64,000 nucleotides of DNA. Origin: Massilioclostridium coli (GTDB taxonomy: Bacteria; Bacillota; Clostridia; Oscillospirales; Ruminococcaceae). The position numbers were made by a program, and so were the translations under genes. A model generated the notes under the pieces. That model worked only from the letters and a program-made list of their open reading frames with translations, was not told the DNA's origin and did no database searches. This document shows positions 19,002 through 27,379 of the stretch, in pieces (position 1 is the stretch's first letter; each line of letters begins with the position of its first letter). The stretch spans positions 248,001 through 312,000 of the forward strand of contig NZ_FMIZ01000007.1 in the NCBI RefSeq assembly GCF_900095865.1, written 5' to 3'.

Positions 19002-19973
19002 GTGGATTATTTGGATAGATTTAAAACAACGCTATTTGGTGGATTTAAAAAACAGGATGTTTTGGCGTTTATTGACCAAATGGTTGGGGAATATGAACAG
19101 AGGAACAAGCAGCTGGAACAGGAATTGAACCAGACAAAAGCGGTATTGGAACAAACGAAGCAGGAATTGGAGTCCACGAAAACGAAATGCCGGGAATCCA
19201 TTGTGCAAATTCAAAAATATCGGAATAAAGTTCAGAAAATGGAAGAGCAAAGTCAATTTGAGCTGCGCCAAAAAGAGGATAAAATTGACGATGTAGAGTT
19301 AAAAAACCGTCAGCTTTTATATAAAATCCAGGTTTATGAAGACCGTTTATCCCAGTACCAGTCCTTGGAATTGGAAAAACGTGGATTAGAACAGAAAAAG
19401 CAGGAAATGGTAGAACAAGCAAAACAACTTTCTAGAGAAAAAACCAACCAGATGGTGCAGGAAGCCAAACAGTTAGTGGAACAGGAGTACAGCACCAGAA
19501 TCCAGCAAGCGGAAGAAGATGCAGCTAAAATTGTCAAACAAGGGGAAGAAAACGCTGCTGAAGTCATGAAAAAGGCAGCTGTTTCTGTACAACAGATTGT
19601 AGAGCGCTCTAAACAGGAGTTAGATAATACCATGGTGCAATCAGAACAAAAAGCCAACGAGATTATTAAACACGCTAACGAGACGGCAAAACAGATTATA
19701 GCGGATGCTGCTGGCAAACAGCTGGAACGCCATGCACCCAAAATTAAAGTAGACCCTAAAACACAGGAACAGTTCCGCCAGGACTTAGAGGCGTTACAGC
19801 GGAACCTGGAAAAAGAAGTGAGCGAAGCTGTTTCCCATTTGGATAGCGCTACTGAGTCTGTGCAAACCGCAAAGGATAAAATGGAAAATTTGACAATTAC
19901 CACCAAAGGTACGCCATCGGTTACCGAGGCAACCAAAAAATACAAAAAAGCAATTAAAAAATTTTTAAAGTAG
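19002..19973 (+). CDS. DivIVA-domain coiled-coil protein
   Basis: A 323-residue protein with a short N-terminal lipid-binding-type DivIVA segment (DRFKTTLFGGFKKQDVLAFIDQM), followed by about 250 residues of almost unbroken coiled coil rich in Q, E and K. Between residues 140 and 240 the heptads have Ala-rich repeats resembling the F0F1 ATPase b subunit stalk. DivIVA proteins mark curved membrane at poles or septa; which process this one serves is unknown. The start is GTG at 19002 behind AAGGCGGGG. Nine bases separate it from the fumarase beta gene, which implies co-transcription. Confidence 0.8.
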   Translation: MDYLDRFKTTLFGGFKKQDVLAFIDQMVGEYEQRNKQLEQELNQTKAVLEQTKQELESTKTKCRESIVQIQKYRNKVQKMEEQSQFELRQKEDKIDDVELKNRQLLYKIQVYEDRLSQYQSLELEKRGLEQKKQEMVEQAKQLSREKTNQMVQEAKQLVEQEYSTRIQQAEEDAAKIVKQGEENAAEVMKKAAVSVQQIVERSKQELDNTMVQSEQKANEIIKHANETAKQIIADAAGKQLERHAPKIKVDPKTQEQFRQDLEALQRNLEKEVSEAVSHLDSATESVQTAKDKMENLTITTKGTPSVTEATKKYKKAIKKFLK

Positions 19974-19982
19974 GGAAGTACA

Positions 19983-20513
19983 ATGGCAGAATATCATATT
20001 ACAACAGAACAATTAAAAGAATTTGCGCCAACATTAAATGTAAGGGATCGGGTTTATCTCTCTGGGGTGGTTTATACCTCCCGTGATGCCGCGCACAAAA
20101 GGATATTTGAATATATGGAGCAGGGAAAAGAACTTCCATTCCGAATGGATGGCGCGGTCATCTATTATGCAGGGCCAACTCCTGCGAAACCAGGTATGGC
20201 AATTGGATCGTGTGGTCCTACTACTTCGAGCAGGATGGATCGTTTTGCTCCAAAATTATTGGACATGGGTCTAGCGGCTATGGTTGGAAAAGGGGAGCGC
20301 AACCAGGAAGTAATTGATGCGATTATCCGGAACCAGGCAGTTTATCTTTGTGCAATTGGTGGAGCTGGTGCGTTGGCATGCAAACACATTACTTCTTGTA
20401 AAGTAATTGCGTTTGATGACCTTGGCTGTGAGTCGGTAAAAGAATTGATATTTGATGAATTCCCTCTAACCGTGACGATTGACTGCCACGGAGGCAATAT
20501 TTTTGAACATTAA
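19983..20513 (+). CDS. Fumarate hydratase/tartrate dehydratase class I beta subunit
   Basis: A 176-residue protein equal to the beta subunit (C-terminal domain) of iron-sulfur class I fumarases. It has RDRVYLSGVVYTSRDAAHKR, KPGMAIGSCGPTTSSRMDRF and VIDAIIRNQAVYLCAIGGAGAL in the expected order. In most clostridia the alpha subunit, which carries the 4Fe-4S cluster and most of the catalytic site, is the neighbouring gene; here the neighbour is a DivIVA-like gene and no alpha subunit occurs in the window. Either alpha is elsewhere or this is a stray beta subunit. A terminator follows. Confidence 0.88.
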   Translation: MAEYHITTEQLKEFAPTLNVRDRVYLSGVVYTSRDAAHKRIFEYMEQGKELPFRMDGAVIYYAGPTPAKPGMAIGSCGPTTSSRMDRFAPKLLDMGLAAMVGKGERNQEVIDAIIRNQAVYLCAIGGAGALACKHITSCKVIAFDDLGCESVKELIFDEFPLTVTIDCHGGNIFEH

Positions 20514-20523
20514 AATATAGAAC

Positions 20524-20555
20524 ACCCGTCCTGGAAAAGGATGGGTATTTTTTGT
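20524..20555 (+). terminator. Terminator after the fumarase beta gene
   Basis: ACCCGTCC pairs with GGATGGGT (one G-U), followed by a T-rich tail. Confidence 0.75.
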
Positions 20556-21136
20556 TTTATGTAACTCTCCTGTCACATTTTGAACTACTGCCTATTTTTT
20601 ACTGACCACAGGTAATATGTAGTACATTCGGCAACTGCTTTTGCAAAAGAATATTTTACAGACATTTCTCGTTTTGTAGCTGTTTGACATCAGATAGGAT
20701 TTAAAATTTGATGTTTTTAAAGAAAAATATAAACTTTCTGTCCAATCTGCTCATCATGGGGAGATTAACGTTAACATAGAGTAAAAGATGTATTTGGCAA
20801 AAGCAATTTTTTATAGTAGCTGTTTTACAAAATATTATGGAGAACAACTATTTATAGTATATAATTATAATTCATGAAAACTGGATTTGAATCGCGACTT
20901 ATCTTAGCTGATAATAGATCTTCTATTCGCTATCAACTCCATTTGTAGTTTGATTGATATCTCTTGCGGTTTCGTTGAATGATTATGAAAAATCAATTGC
21001 ATATCGTTATGAAAAAAAACAGTGGATCATTAAAAAAACATAGAAATAAACGGAAATATTTCTTTTGATATCAGGAATATAAAATGAAAAATGAATGAAG
21101 CTCTTTGTATAAATTGCAAATTTCGCAGGTTTTTCC

Positions 21137-21165
21137 TTGACATCTTCTCTTAAAACCTCTAAAAT
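21137..21165 (+). promoter_or_regulatory. Promoter of the RpiR regulator gene
   Basis: TTGACA (21137-21142) and TAAAAT (21160-21165), 17 bases apart, end 30 bases upstream of the start codon. Confidence 0.75.
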
Positions 21166-21195
21166 AAAATAAGATTAAACTTGGGAGGTTATGTG

Positions 21196-22080
21196 ATGGA
21201 AAAGGATCTGCTGGAACTAATAGAATTAAATATGGGCAGTTTTTCCAAAGGGCAAAAATTAATTGCCAACTATATCCTCAATCATTATGATAAAGCAGCG
21301 TTCATGACTGCTGCAAAATTAGGCGCCACTGTTGGCGTCAGCGAATCCACAGTAGTGCGTTTTGCAACAGAGATTGGTTTTGATGGATATCCAAAACTGC
21401 AAAAGGCATTGCACGAAATGATTCGCAACCGCCTTACCTCTGTACAGAGGATCCAAGTGACTGATGAACAAATTGGCCAGGATGATGTACTGGATAAAGT
21501 CTTAAATCTGGATATTGAAAAGATCCGTAAAACATTGGAAGAAACATCCCGGAAAGATTTTGAACGGGCGGTAGACAGTATTGTAAACGCAGAAACTATT
21601 TATATTATAGGTACTAGGAGCGCAGCTCCGTTAGCCAGTTTTATGTGGTTTTATTTTAATCAGATGTTTAAACATGTCCGTTTGGTGCAGACTACCAGCG
21701 TTAGTGAAATGTTTGAGCAGATTATGCGGATTGAACCACAAGATGTATTGATCGGAATCAGTTTTCCTAGATATTCCAACAATACAGTAAAAGCGTTCCG
21801 CTATGCGAAAGATTGCGGCGGTACAGTTGTGGCAATTACGGATAGTCCTAAATCCCCTTTGGCGAAAAAAGCGGATAGTTTATTGCTGGCGAGAAGTGAT
21901 ATGGTTTCTTTTATTGATAGCTTAGTGGCACCATTGAGTTTGGTTAATGCCTTAGTGGTTGCTGTTGGATTGAAAAAGCGAGAAGAAATTTCCACTACCT
22001 ATCAGAAATTAGAGTATATTTGGGATGAATACCAAGTATATGCGAAGAATAGAGAGAAGATGGAAAACAAAGACATCTAA
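21196..22080 (+). CDS. MurR/RpiR family transcriptional regulator
   Basis: A 294-residue regulator. An N-terminal RpiR helix-turn-helix (about 1-77, with AKLGATVGVSESTVVRFATEIGFDGYPKLQ) precedes a SIS sugar-phosphate-binding domain (about 120-260). The family usually senses phosphorylated sugars. I use the ATG at 21196, because GGGAGG lies seven to eight bases upstream and inside the longer TTG frame. The next gene starts 14 bases after the stop and probably shares the transcript. The regulated target and ligand are unknown; no sugar genes are adjacent. Confidence 0.88.
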   Translation: MEKDLLELIELNMGSFSKGQKLIANYILNHYDKAAFMTAAKLGATVGVSESTVVRFATEIGFDGYPKLQKALHEMIRNRLTSVQRIQVTDEQIGQDDVLDKVLNLDIEKIRKTLEETSRKDFERAVDSIVNAETIYIIGTRSAAPLASFMWFYFNQMFKHVRLVQTTSVSEMFEQIMRIEPQDVLIGISFPRYSNNTVKAFRYAKDCGGTVVAITDSPKSPLAKKADSLLLARSDMVSFIDSLVAPLSLVNALVVAVGLKKREEISTTYQKLEYIWDEYQVYAKNREKMENKDI

Positions 22081-22094
22081 AAGGAGTTATTCGG

Positions 22095-23327
22095 ATGGCA
22101 GATCTTGTAGTAATTGGTGGGGGGGCAGCAGGTTTGATGGCTGCCAGTACAGCTGCAATGTATGGCAAACAGGTAGTCCTATTAGAGCGAAATGACCGTG
22201 TTGGTAAAAAAATACTGATTACAGGAAAAGGCCGATGCAATGTTACTAATAACAGTGATTTACAAAATCTGATTGCCCACGTCCCGAAAAACGGAAAGTT
22301 TTTGTACAGCGCTTTTTCCCAATTTAGTGCGGAAGACGCTATTTCTTTTTTTGAAAGCCTTGGCGTTCCCTTAAAAACAGAACGTGGAAATCGTGTATTT
22401 CCGGTTTCTGACCGTGCTGGCGATATTGTTTCCTGTTTGGAACGGTATTGCAAAGATTGTGGAGTTAAACTACTGCATAAACGGGCAAAAAAAGTACTGA
22501 CTGAAAAAAATAAAATTGTTGGTGTGAAAACAACGACAGAGGAAGTAATTCCCTGTCATGCTGTTGTGGTCGCAACGGGAGGAAAATCCTATCCAAGGAC
22601 TGGTTCCACAGGGGATGGGTATTTGATTGCCGAAAAATTGGGGCATTGTATTACACCGGTAACTGCTTCTTTAGTACCAATTGAAACCAACCCGCAGGAT
22701 GGCTGCAAGGAAATGATGGGACTATCCCTGCGGAATGTTATCTTAACTGTGACAAAAACAGGTTCAAAACAGGTTGTTTATTCTCAAATGGGAGAGATGC
22801 TGTTTACCCATTTCGGAATTTCTGGACCATTAGTGCTGTCCGCAAGCTCTCATATGAGGGAGATGCAGTCAGGAAAATATCAGATGGAAATCGACCTAAA
22901 ACCAGCACTTTCCCCAGAACAGTTAGATGCCAGGCTCATCCGAGATTTTTCTGAAAAATCCAACAAGGATTTTATTAATTTGTTGCGTGGATTGCTTCCG
23001 GCAAAAATGGTACCTGTTATGGCAAAACGCAGTGGAATTCCGTTTGATTTAAAAGGAAATCAGATTACCCGTGAAATGAGAGAGCGTCTATGCTATCTGT
23101 TCAAACATTTTGAGCTGACACCGGAACGGTTTCGCCCAGTAGAAGAAGCGATTATTACTTCTGGTGGAGTGGATGTTTCCCAGGTGAACCCTAAAACAAT
23201 GGAATCTAAGATACAGTCAGGGTTATATTTTGCTGGGGAAATTTTAGATGTAGATGCTTATACAGGTGGGTATAATTTACAGATCGCATGGTCTACTGGC
23301 TATTTGGCTGGGTTAAATGCGGAATAA
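22095..23327 (+). CDS. HI0933/YhiN family FAD-dependent oxidoreductase
   Basis: A 410-residue flavoprotein of the HI0933-like family (often labelled aminoacetone oxidase or NAD(P)/FAD-dependent oxidoreductase). The FAD Rossmann motif IGGGAAGLMAASTAA lies at the N-terminus, GKGRCNVTNNSD follows, and TGGKSYPRTGSTGDGY and FAGEILDVDAYTGGYNLQIAWSTG complete the family signature. The physiological substrate is not established. A strong RBS (AAAAGGAG) precedes it. In many clostridia this gene sits in front of cmk-plsC-ispH-rpsA, as it does here. Confidence 0.88.
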   Translation: MADLVVIGGGAAGLMAASTAAMYGKQVVLLERNDRVGKKILITGKGRCNVTNNSDLQNLIAHVPKNGKFLYSAFSQFSAEDAISFFESLGVPLKTERGNRVFPVSDRAGDIVSCLERYCKDCGVKLLHKRAKKVLTEKNKIVGVKTTTEEVIPCHAVVVATGGKSYPRTGSTGDGYLIAEKLGHCITPVTASLVPIETNPQDGCKEMMGLSLRNVILTVTKTGSKQVVYSQMGEMLFTHFGISGPLVLSASSHMREMQSGKYQMEIDLKPALSPEQLDARLIRDFSEKSNKDFINLLRGLLPAKMVPVMAKRSGIPFDLKGNQITREMRERLCYLFKHFELTPERFRPVEEAIITSGGVDVSQVNPKTMESKIQSGLYFAGEILDVDAYTGGYNLQIAWSTGYLAGLNAE

Positions 23328-23343
23328 GAAAGGAAGAAATAAA

Positions 23344-24009
23344 ATGGTTTCAATCGCGATTGACGGACCTGCCGGTGCTGGAAAAAGTACGATTGCCCGA
23401 GCAGCTTCGAAAGAATTGGGATATATCTATGTAGATACCGGTGCGTTGTATCGTTCTATTGGATTATACATGATTCGGCATGGAATTTCATTACAGGATG
23501 CAGAAGCAATTGCTTTCAATGTGGAAAATGTTCAAATTGAGCTGAAGTTTATTCAAGGGGAGCAACGGGTCTTTTTGGGAAAAGAAGATGTTTCTGACCT
23601 GATCCGCACACCGGAGGTTTCTATGGCCGCTTCCGCTGTTTCCGCCGTCCCTAAAGTACGCCAGTTCCTGTTGGATTTACAAAAAGATATGGCAAAGAAA
23701 AACAATGTGGTGATGGACGGCCGTGATATTGGTACAGTGGTATTGCCAAACGCCGATGTTAAAATCTTTTTGACTGCTTCCGCAGAGGAACGTGCTAAAC
23801 GTCGCTGTAAGGAGTTGGAAGAAAAAGGACAGGCTGTTTCTTACCAGGAGGTTTTAACGGATATTCAACAAAGGGACTACAATGATTCGCATCGGGAAAT
23901 AGCACCATTAAAACAGGCGGAAGACGCTGTCTTATTGGATACATCCCATTTGGATTTACAGCAATCCATCCAGGCTTTATTGGATTTGGTAAAAAATAAA
24001 TTGAACTAA
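23344..24009 (+). CDS. cmk: Cytidylate kinase
   Basis: A 221-residue kinase that phosphorylates CMP and dCMP with ATP. The P-loop GPAGAGKST is at residues 8-16, followed by the nucleotide-binding YVDTGALYRS and the DGRDIGTVVLP motif. I choose the ATG at 23344 behind AAAGGAAG; the open frame begins nine codons earlier, inside the previous gene. It leads the conserved clostridial string cmk-plsC-ispH-rpsA, in which nucleotide, lipid, isoprenoid and ribosomal functions travel together. Confidence 0.95.
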   Translation: MVSIAIDGPAGAGKSTIARAASKELGYIYVDTGALYRSIGLYMIRHGISLQDAEAIAFNVENVQIELKFIQGEQRVFLGKEDVSDLIRTPEVSMAASAVSAVPKVRQFLLDLQKDMAKKNNVVMDGRDIGTVVLPNADVKIFLTASAEERAKRRCKELEEKGQAVSYQEVLTDIQQRDYNDSHREIAPLKQAEDAVLLDTSHLDLQQSIQALLDLVKNKLN

Positions 24010-24024
24010 CAGAAGGAATCAATT

Positions 24025-24621
24025 ATGGGCTTTTATGAATTTGGACAGAAAGTATTAAATGTGTTGTTCCCTATCTTTTACCGGATTAAAGTAGAAGGGA
24101 TAGAGAATGTACCAGACCATGGCTTTATTATGGTGTGTAACCATCAGTCTTATTTGGATCCTCCATTATTGGCATTGAAACTAAAAAAACGCAGGCTTAC
24201 TTTTATGGCGAAAGAGGAGTTGTTCCATAAGCCAATTTTGGCTCCTATTATCCGTAAATTAGGAGCATTTCCTGTTTCTAGAGGGAAAGGGGATACTGCT
24301 GCTTTTGACCAGGCTTTGGAAACAATTAAAGAGGGAAAGATTCTGGCTTTATTTCCAGAAGGGACCCGTTCCAAAACAGGGGAACTGTTAAAGCCAAAAT
24401 CCGGTGCGGCAATGATCGCTTGTAAAACCGGCGCTGTTGTAGTACCAGCGGCAATTACTTATAGTACCTTAAAACACCGTCCTGGAACAAAAGTTACCAT
24501 CCGTTATGGAACTCCTATCCCCAGTGAAGATCTTCATTTGGGGGAACAACCAGCACCTGCTGAGATTAAAGCTGCCAGCCGGATGATTATGGACCATATT
24601 GCGGAACTGCATTATCAGTGA
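24025..24621 (+). CDS. plsC: 1-acyl-sn-glycerol-3-phosphate acyltransferase
   Basis: A 198-residue membrane-associated acyltransferase that converts lysophosphatidic acid to phosphatidic acid. The catalytic NHQSYLDP (H-x4-D) lies near residue 38, and the substrate-binding FPEGTRS follows at about residue 111. It sits 15 bases after cmk. The stop is next to the RBS of the following gene, so it is translated within the same operon. Confidence 0.93.
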   Translation: MGFYEFGQKVLNVLFPIFYRIKVEGIENVPDHGFIMVCNHQSYLDPPLLALKLKKRRLTFMAKEELFHKPILAPIIRKLGAFPVSRGKGDTAAFDQALETIKEGKILALFPEGTRSKTGELLKPKSGAAMIACKTGAVVVPAAITYSTLKHRPGTKVTIRYGTPIPSEDLHLGEQPAPAEIKAASRMIMDHIAELHYQ

Positions 24622-24632
24622 GGAAAAGGGTT

Positions 24633-26663
24633 ATGACACAGATAAAATTAGCAAAAACAGCTGGTTTCTGTTTTGGGGTAGACCGTGGTGTCAACCTGGT
24701 CTATGATTTAATCCAACAAGGAAAAAAAGTTTGCACCTTGGGGCCTATTATCCATAATCCCCAATTGGTTGCGGATTTGTCTACTAAAGGGGTGCGCATT
24801 ATTGAGCAACCAGAGCAGGCTTTCCAAGATGAGACTATCGTTATCCGTTCCCATGGCGTTGGACAATCTGTTTATCATTCTTTAAAGAAACATCAGCTTA
24901 CTTATAATGATGCAACTTGTCCGTTTGTGGCAAAAATTCATAAGATTGTCTTTCAGGAATCTTCCAATGGCCATCCTATTTTGATTGCGGGAAATCCTGA
25001 GCATCCAGAAGTACAGGGAATACAAGGGCATTGTGTAGGGGAGAGTTTTGTATTCCAAACCCCAGAAGAATTGGAAGATTTACTAAAAAATACTGAAAAA
25101 TTTGTGAAAAAAGCTCCTGCTATGGTAGCACAAACCACGTTTCAAGTATCTTTATGGGAAAAATGCGTAGAAATTGCGAAAAACCTATGTACAAATCTCA
25201 AAATATTTGATACAATATGTAATGCGACTAGTTTGCGCCAGGCAGAAGCTATAGAGCTTGCCAAGCAATCTGATTTGATGGTTGTGATTGGCGGACGCCA
25301 CAGTTCGAATACTAAGAAACTGTTGCAGGTGTGCTTGCAGTACACCAATGCCGTCCTGATTGAGACCAAGGACGAGCTTGACCCTAGTCTTATTATGTCC
25401 GCCCAAAGGGTTGGCATAACAGCAGGAGCTTCTACTCCTGCCTATATCATTAAGGAGGTTCTAGAAACCATGAGTGAAATTATTAAAGATCAGCCTACAG
25501 AGGAACTGAGCTTTGCCGAGCTGCTGGAACAATCAGAAGCACAGGCAGAAAGACTATATACAGGAAAGAGAATTAAAGGTATTGTTACCTCTATTGCCAA
25601 AAATGAAGTGCAAGTAGATATTGGTGGCAAACAGTCTGGCTTTATTCCATCTTCTGAATTAAGCGATGATCCAAACGCAAAACCAGAAGAGATTGTTGCA
25701 AAAGGTGATGAGATTGATCTGGTTGTATTAAAAGTAAATGACCAGGATGGTATTGTTACCCTGTCTAAAAAACGTTTGGATGCTGAAAAAGGTTTTGATG
25801 AAATCATTGCTGCAAAAGATGAAGATAAAACTTTATCCGGTGTTATCACCGATGTTGTTCGCGGCGGTGCTTTGGTATTGACCAATGGCGTTAAAATCTT
25901 TATTCCAATTTCCCAGCTGTCTGACCATCGTGTAGAAAACGCAGAAGAATTCTTGAAAAAAGAAGTGGAATTCAAAGTAATTGAAGTAAATCCAAACCGC
26001 AGACGTGCTGTTGCATCTGTAAGAGCGGTATTGAATGCAGCAAAAAAAGCAAAAGCGGAAGCATTCTGGAGTGAAGTAGAAGTTGGCAAAACTTATACTG
26101 GTACTGTAAAATCCCTGACCGATTACGGCGCATTTGTTGACCTGGGCGGCGTTGACGGTATGATCCACATCACAGAATTGTCTTGGACTAAAATCAAACA
26201 TCCTTCCGATGTTGTTAAAGTTGGCGATACTGTAGAAGTATATGTAAAAGATATTGATGAAGAAAAGAAAAAAATCTCTTTGGGTTACAGAAAAACAGAA
26301 GATAATCCATGGGAAATCTTCAAAAACAATTATGCGGTTGACCAGGTTGTAAACGTAACTATCGTTTCTTTAACTCAATTTGGTGCATTTGCGGAAATCA
26401 TTCCAGGTGTTGACGGTTTGATTCACATTTCTCAAATCGCTAACCAGCATATTGCAAAAGTTGCAGATGTTCTGTCTGTTGGCCAAAAAGTAGACGCTAA
26501 AATTACGGAAATTGATCTGGACAAAAAACGCATTAGCTTATCTATGCGTGCCCTGTTGGAAGAAGAAGCTCCAGCAGAAACAGAAGAAACAGATGAAGTT
26601 GATTCCGAAAAAGAAGAACTGAAAGAAGCTGTAGCAAATATTGAAGGTGTAGAAATTCAATAA
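24633..26663 (+). CDS. ispH-rpsA: Bifunctional HMBPP reductase (IspH) / ribosomal protein S1
   Basis: A 676-residue fusion. Residues 1 to about 280 are IspH, the 4Fe-4S enzyme that makes IPP and DMAPP in the MEP pathway. Its three cluster cysteines appear in [21 protein letters not shown] and [11 protein letters not shown]. The rest contains four S1 RNA-binding domains (roughly 310-375, 390-460, 475-545 and 560-630), with motifs such as [21 protein letters not shown]. IspH-S1 fusions are known in Clostridia. I start at the ATG at 24633, behind GAGGAAAAGG, because the open frame's GTG overlaps plsC without its own RBS. An acidic tail ends the protein. Confidence 0.93.
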   Translation: MTQIKLAKTAGFCFGVDRGVNLVYDLIQQGKKVCTLGPIIHNPQLVADLSTKGVRIIEQPEQAFQDETIVIRSHGVGQSVYHSLKKHQLTYNDATCPFVAKIHKIVFQESSNGHPILIAGNPEHPEVQGIQGHCVGESFVFQTPEELEDLLKNTEKFVKKAPAMVAQTTFQVSLWEKCVEIAKNLCTNLKIFDTICNATSLRQAEAIELAKQSDLMVVIGGRHSSNTKKLLQVCLQYTNAVLIETKDELDPSLIMSAQRVGITAGASTPAYIIKEVLETMSEIIKDQPTEELSFAELLEQSEAQAERLYTGKRIKGIVTSIAKNEVQVDIGGKQSGFIPSSELSDDPNAKPEEIVAKGDEIDLVVLKVNDQDGIVTLSKKRLDAEKGFDEIIAAKDEDKTLSGVITDVVRGGALVLTNGVKIFIPISQLSDHRVENAEEFLKKEVEFKVIEVNPNRRRAVASVRAVLNAAKKAKAEAFWSEVEVGKTYTGTVKSLTDYGAFVDLGGVDGMIHITELSWTKIKHPSDVVKVGDTVEVYVKDIDEEKKKISLGYRKTEDNPWEIFKNNYAVDQVVNVTIVSLTQFGAFAEIIPGVDGLIHISQIANQHIAKVADVLSVGQKVDAKITEIDLDKKRISLSMRALLEEEAPAETEETDEVDSEKEELKEAVANIEGVEIQ

Positions 26664-26728
26664 TAGTTTATTTAAACTATAGATTTTACAGTTCATAAAG
26701 TAAAAATTATTTTTGTGATAAAAAAGAA

Positions 26729-26767
26729 AAAGCGCATGTTTGCATAAACGCAGGCATGCGCTTTTTG
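26729..26767 (+). terminator. Terminator of the cmk-plsC-ispH-rpsA operon
   Basis: AAAGCGCATG and CATGCGCTTT form a perfect 10-bp stem with a T-rich tail. Confidence 0.85.
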
Positions 26768-26774
26768 CTGTTAT

Positions 26775-27012
26775 GGAAACCATCGGCTCTGTCGGTAGAA
26801 GTTTCCGTAAAAGAGAGTTTAGATTCCAGTAGTAGATGAAACAAGTTAGGAATAAACGGGCTGGAAAACTAACAGAAAAAGTTGTTAAGTGGATGAATTT
26901 TTCGTTTATGAATTTAATGCCAGTGACAAAATATTCAATGTACTGTAAGGTACTAGCCGGTAATAGACCCTTTTAGGGTTTCTTCAAGCCACTAGCTTTA
27001 GCGGTTATAACG
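26775..27012 (+). mobile_element. Possible decayed IS605-type unit with omega-RNA-like right end
   Basis: At the left, GGAAAC...GTTTCC encloses ATCGGCTCTGTCGGT, which resembles the left hairpin of the IS at 5 kb. At the right, GTACTGTAAGGTAC, then AGACCC...GGGTTT, then CCACTAGCTTTAGCGG form three successive small hairpins, the layout seen at the 3' end of tnpB-carrying elements. AGCTTTAGCGGT is shared with 5083-5094. No TnpB or TnpA frame remains. The assignment is tentative. Confidence 0.4.
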
Positions 27013-27379
27013 ATGAAAAATAGTTTACTTTTGTTGATAGAAGTGAACCATAAAAATTTTTACTTTTAGTCTTAGAAAATAGGAGAAATTTGGTCGGAAC
27101 ACTTTGTTGTAATATCATATGTTGGAATTAATTTCCTGAATGTTTGCTATTTTTTAAAAAAGAAAGTTGTCATATAAATGTTTCATTTTTTCATCGTTGT
27201 ATGGTTTCCATTCATAAAAATTTTCTATTATATTTATGATATTTATCGAAAATATAAAATAATTTACTTGTTTTTGGAAAAATTGTCAATAGAAAATTGT
27301 ATAATGAGATGCTATAATAATTTTGTTATGGTATAGAATAACAATTTTATAGGCAGATTTGCTTAAGGAGGAAAAGAGA

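Larger units (their letters stand above)
20514..21195. other. AT-rich intergenic region before the RpiR gene
   Basis: About 680 bases. It contains the fumarase terminator at its left side and a good promoter at its right side (both listed). The middle has no supportable gene or RNA. Confidence 0.5.
26664..27379. other. Long spacer before the GH3 gene with IS200/IS605-like remnants
   Basis: About 700 bases. After a terminator, 26775-27010 contains decayed hairpin and omega-RNA-like sequence (listed separately). The remainder is AT-rich. Close to the GH3 gene there is a 7-bp inverted repeat (TTGTTAT at 27323-27329, ATAACAA at 27338-27344) near TATAAT sequences, perhaps its promoter and an operator. 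Confidence 0.5.
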
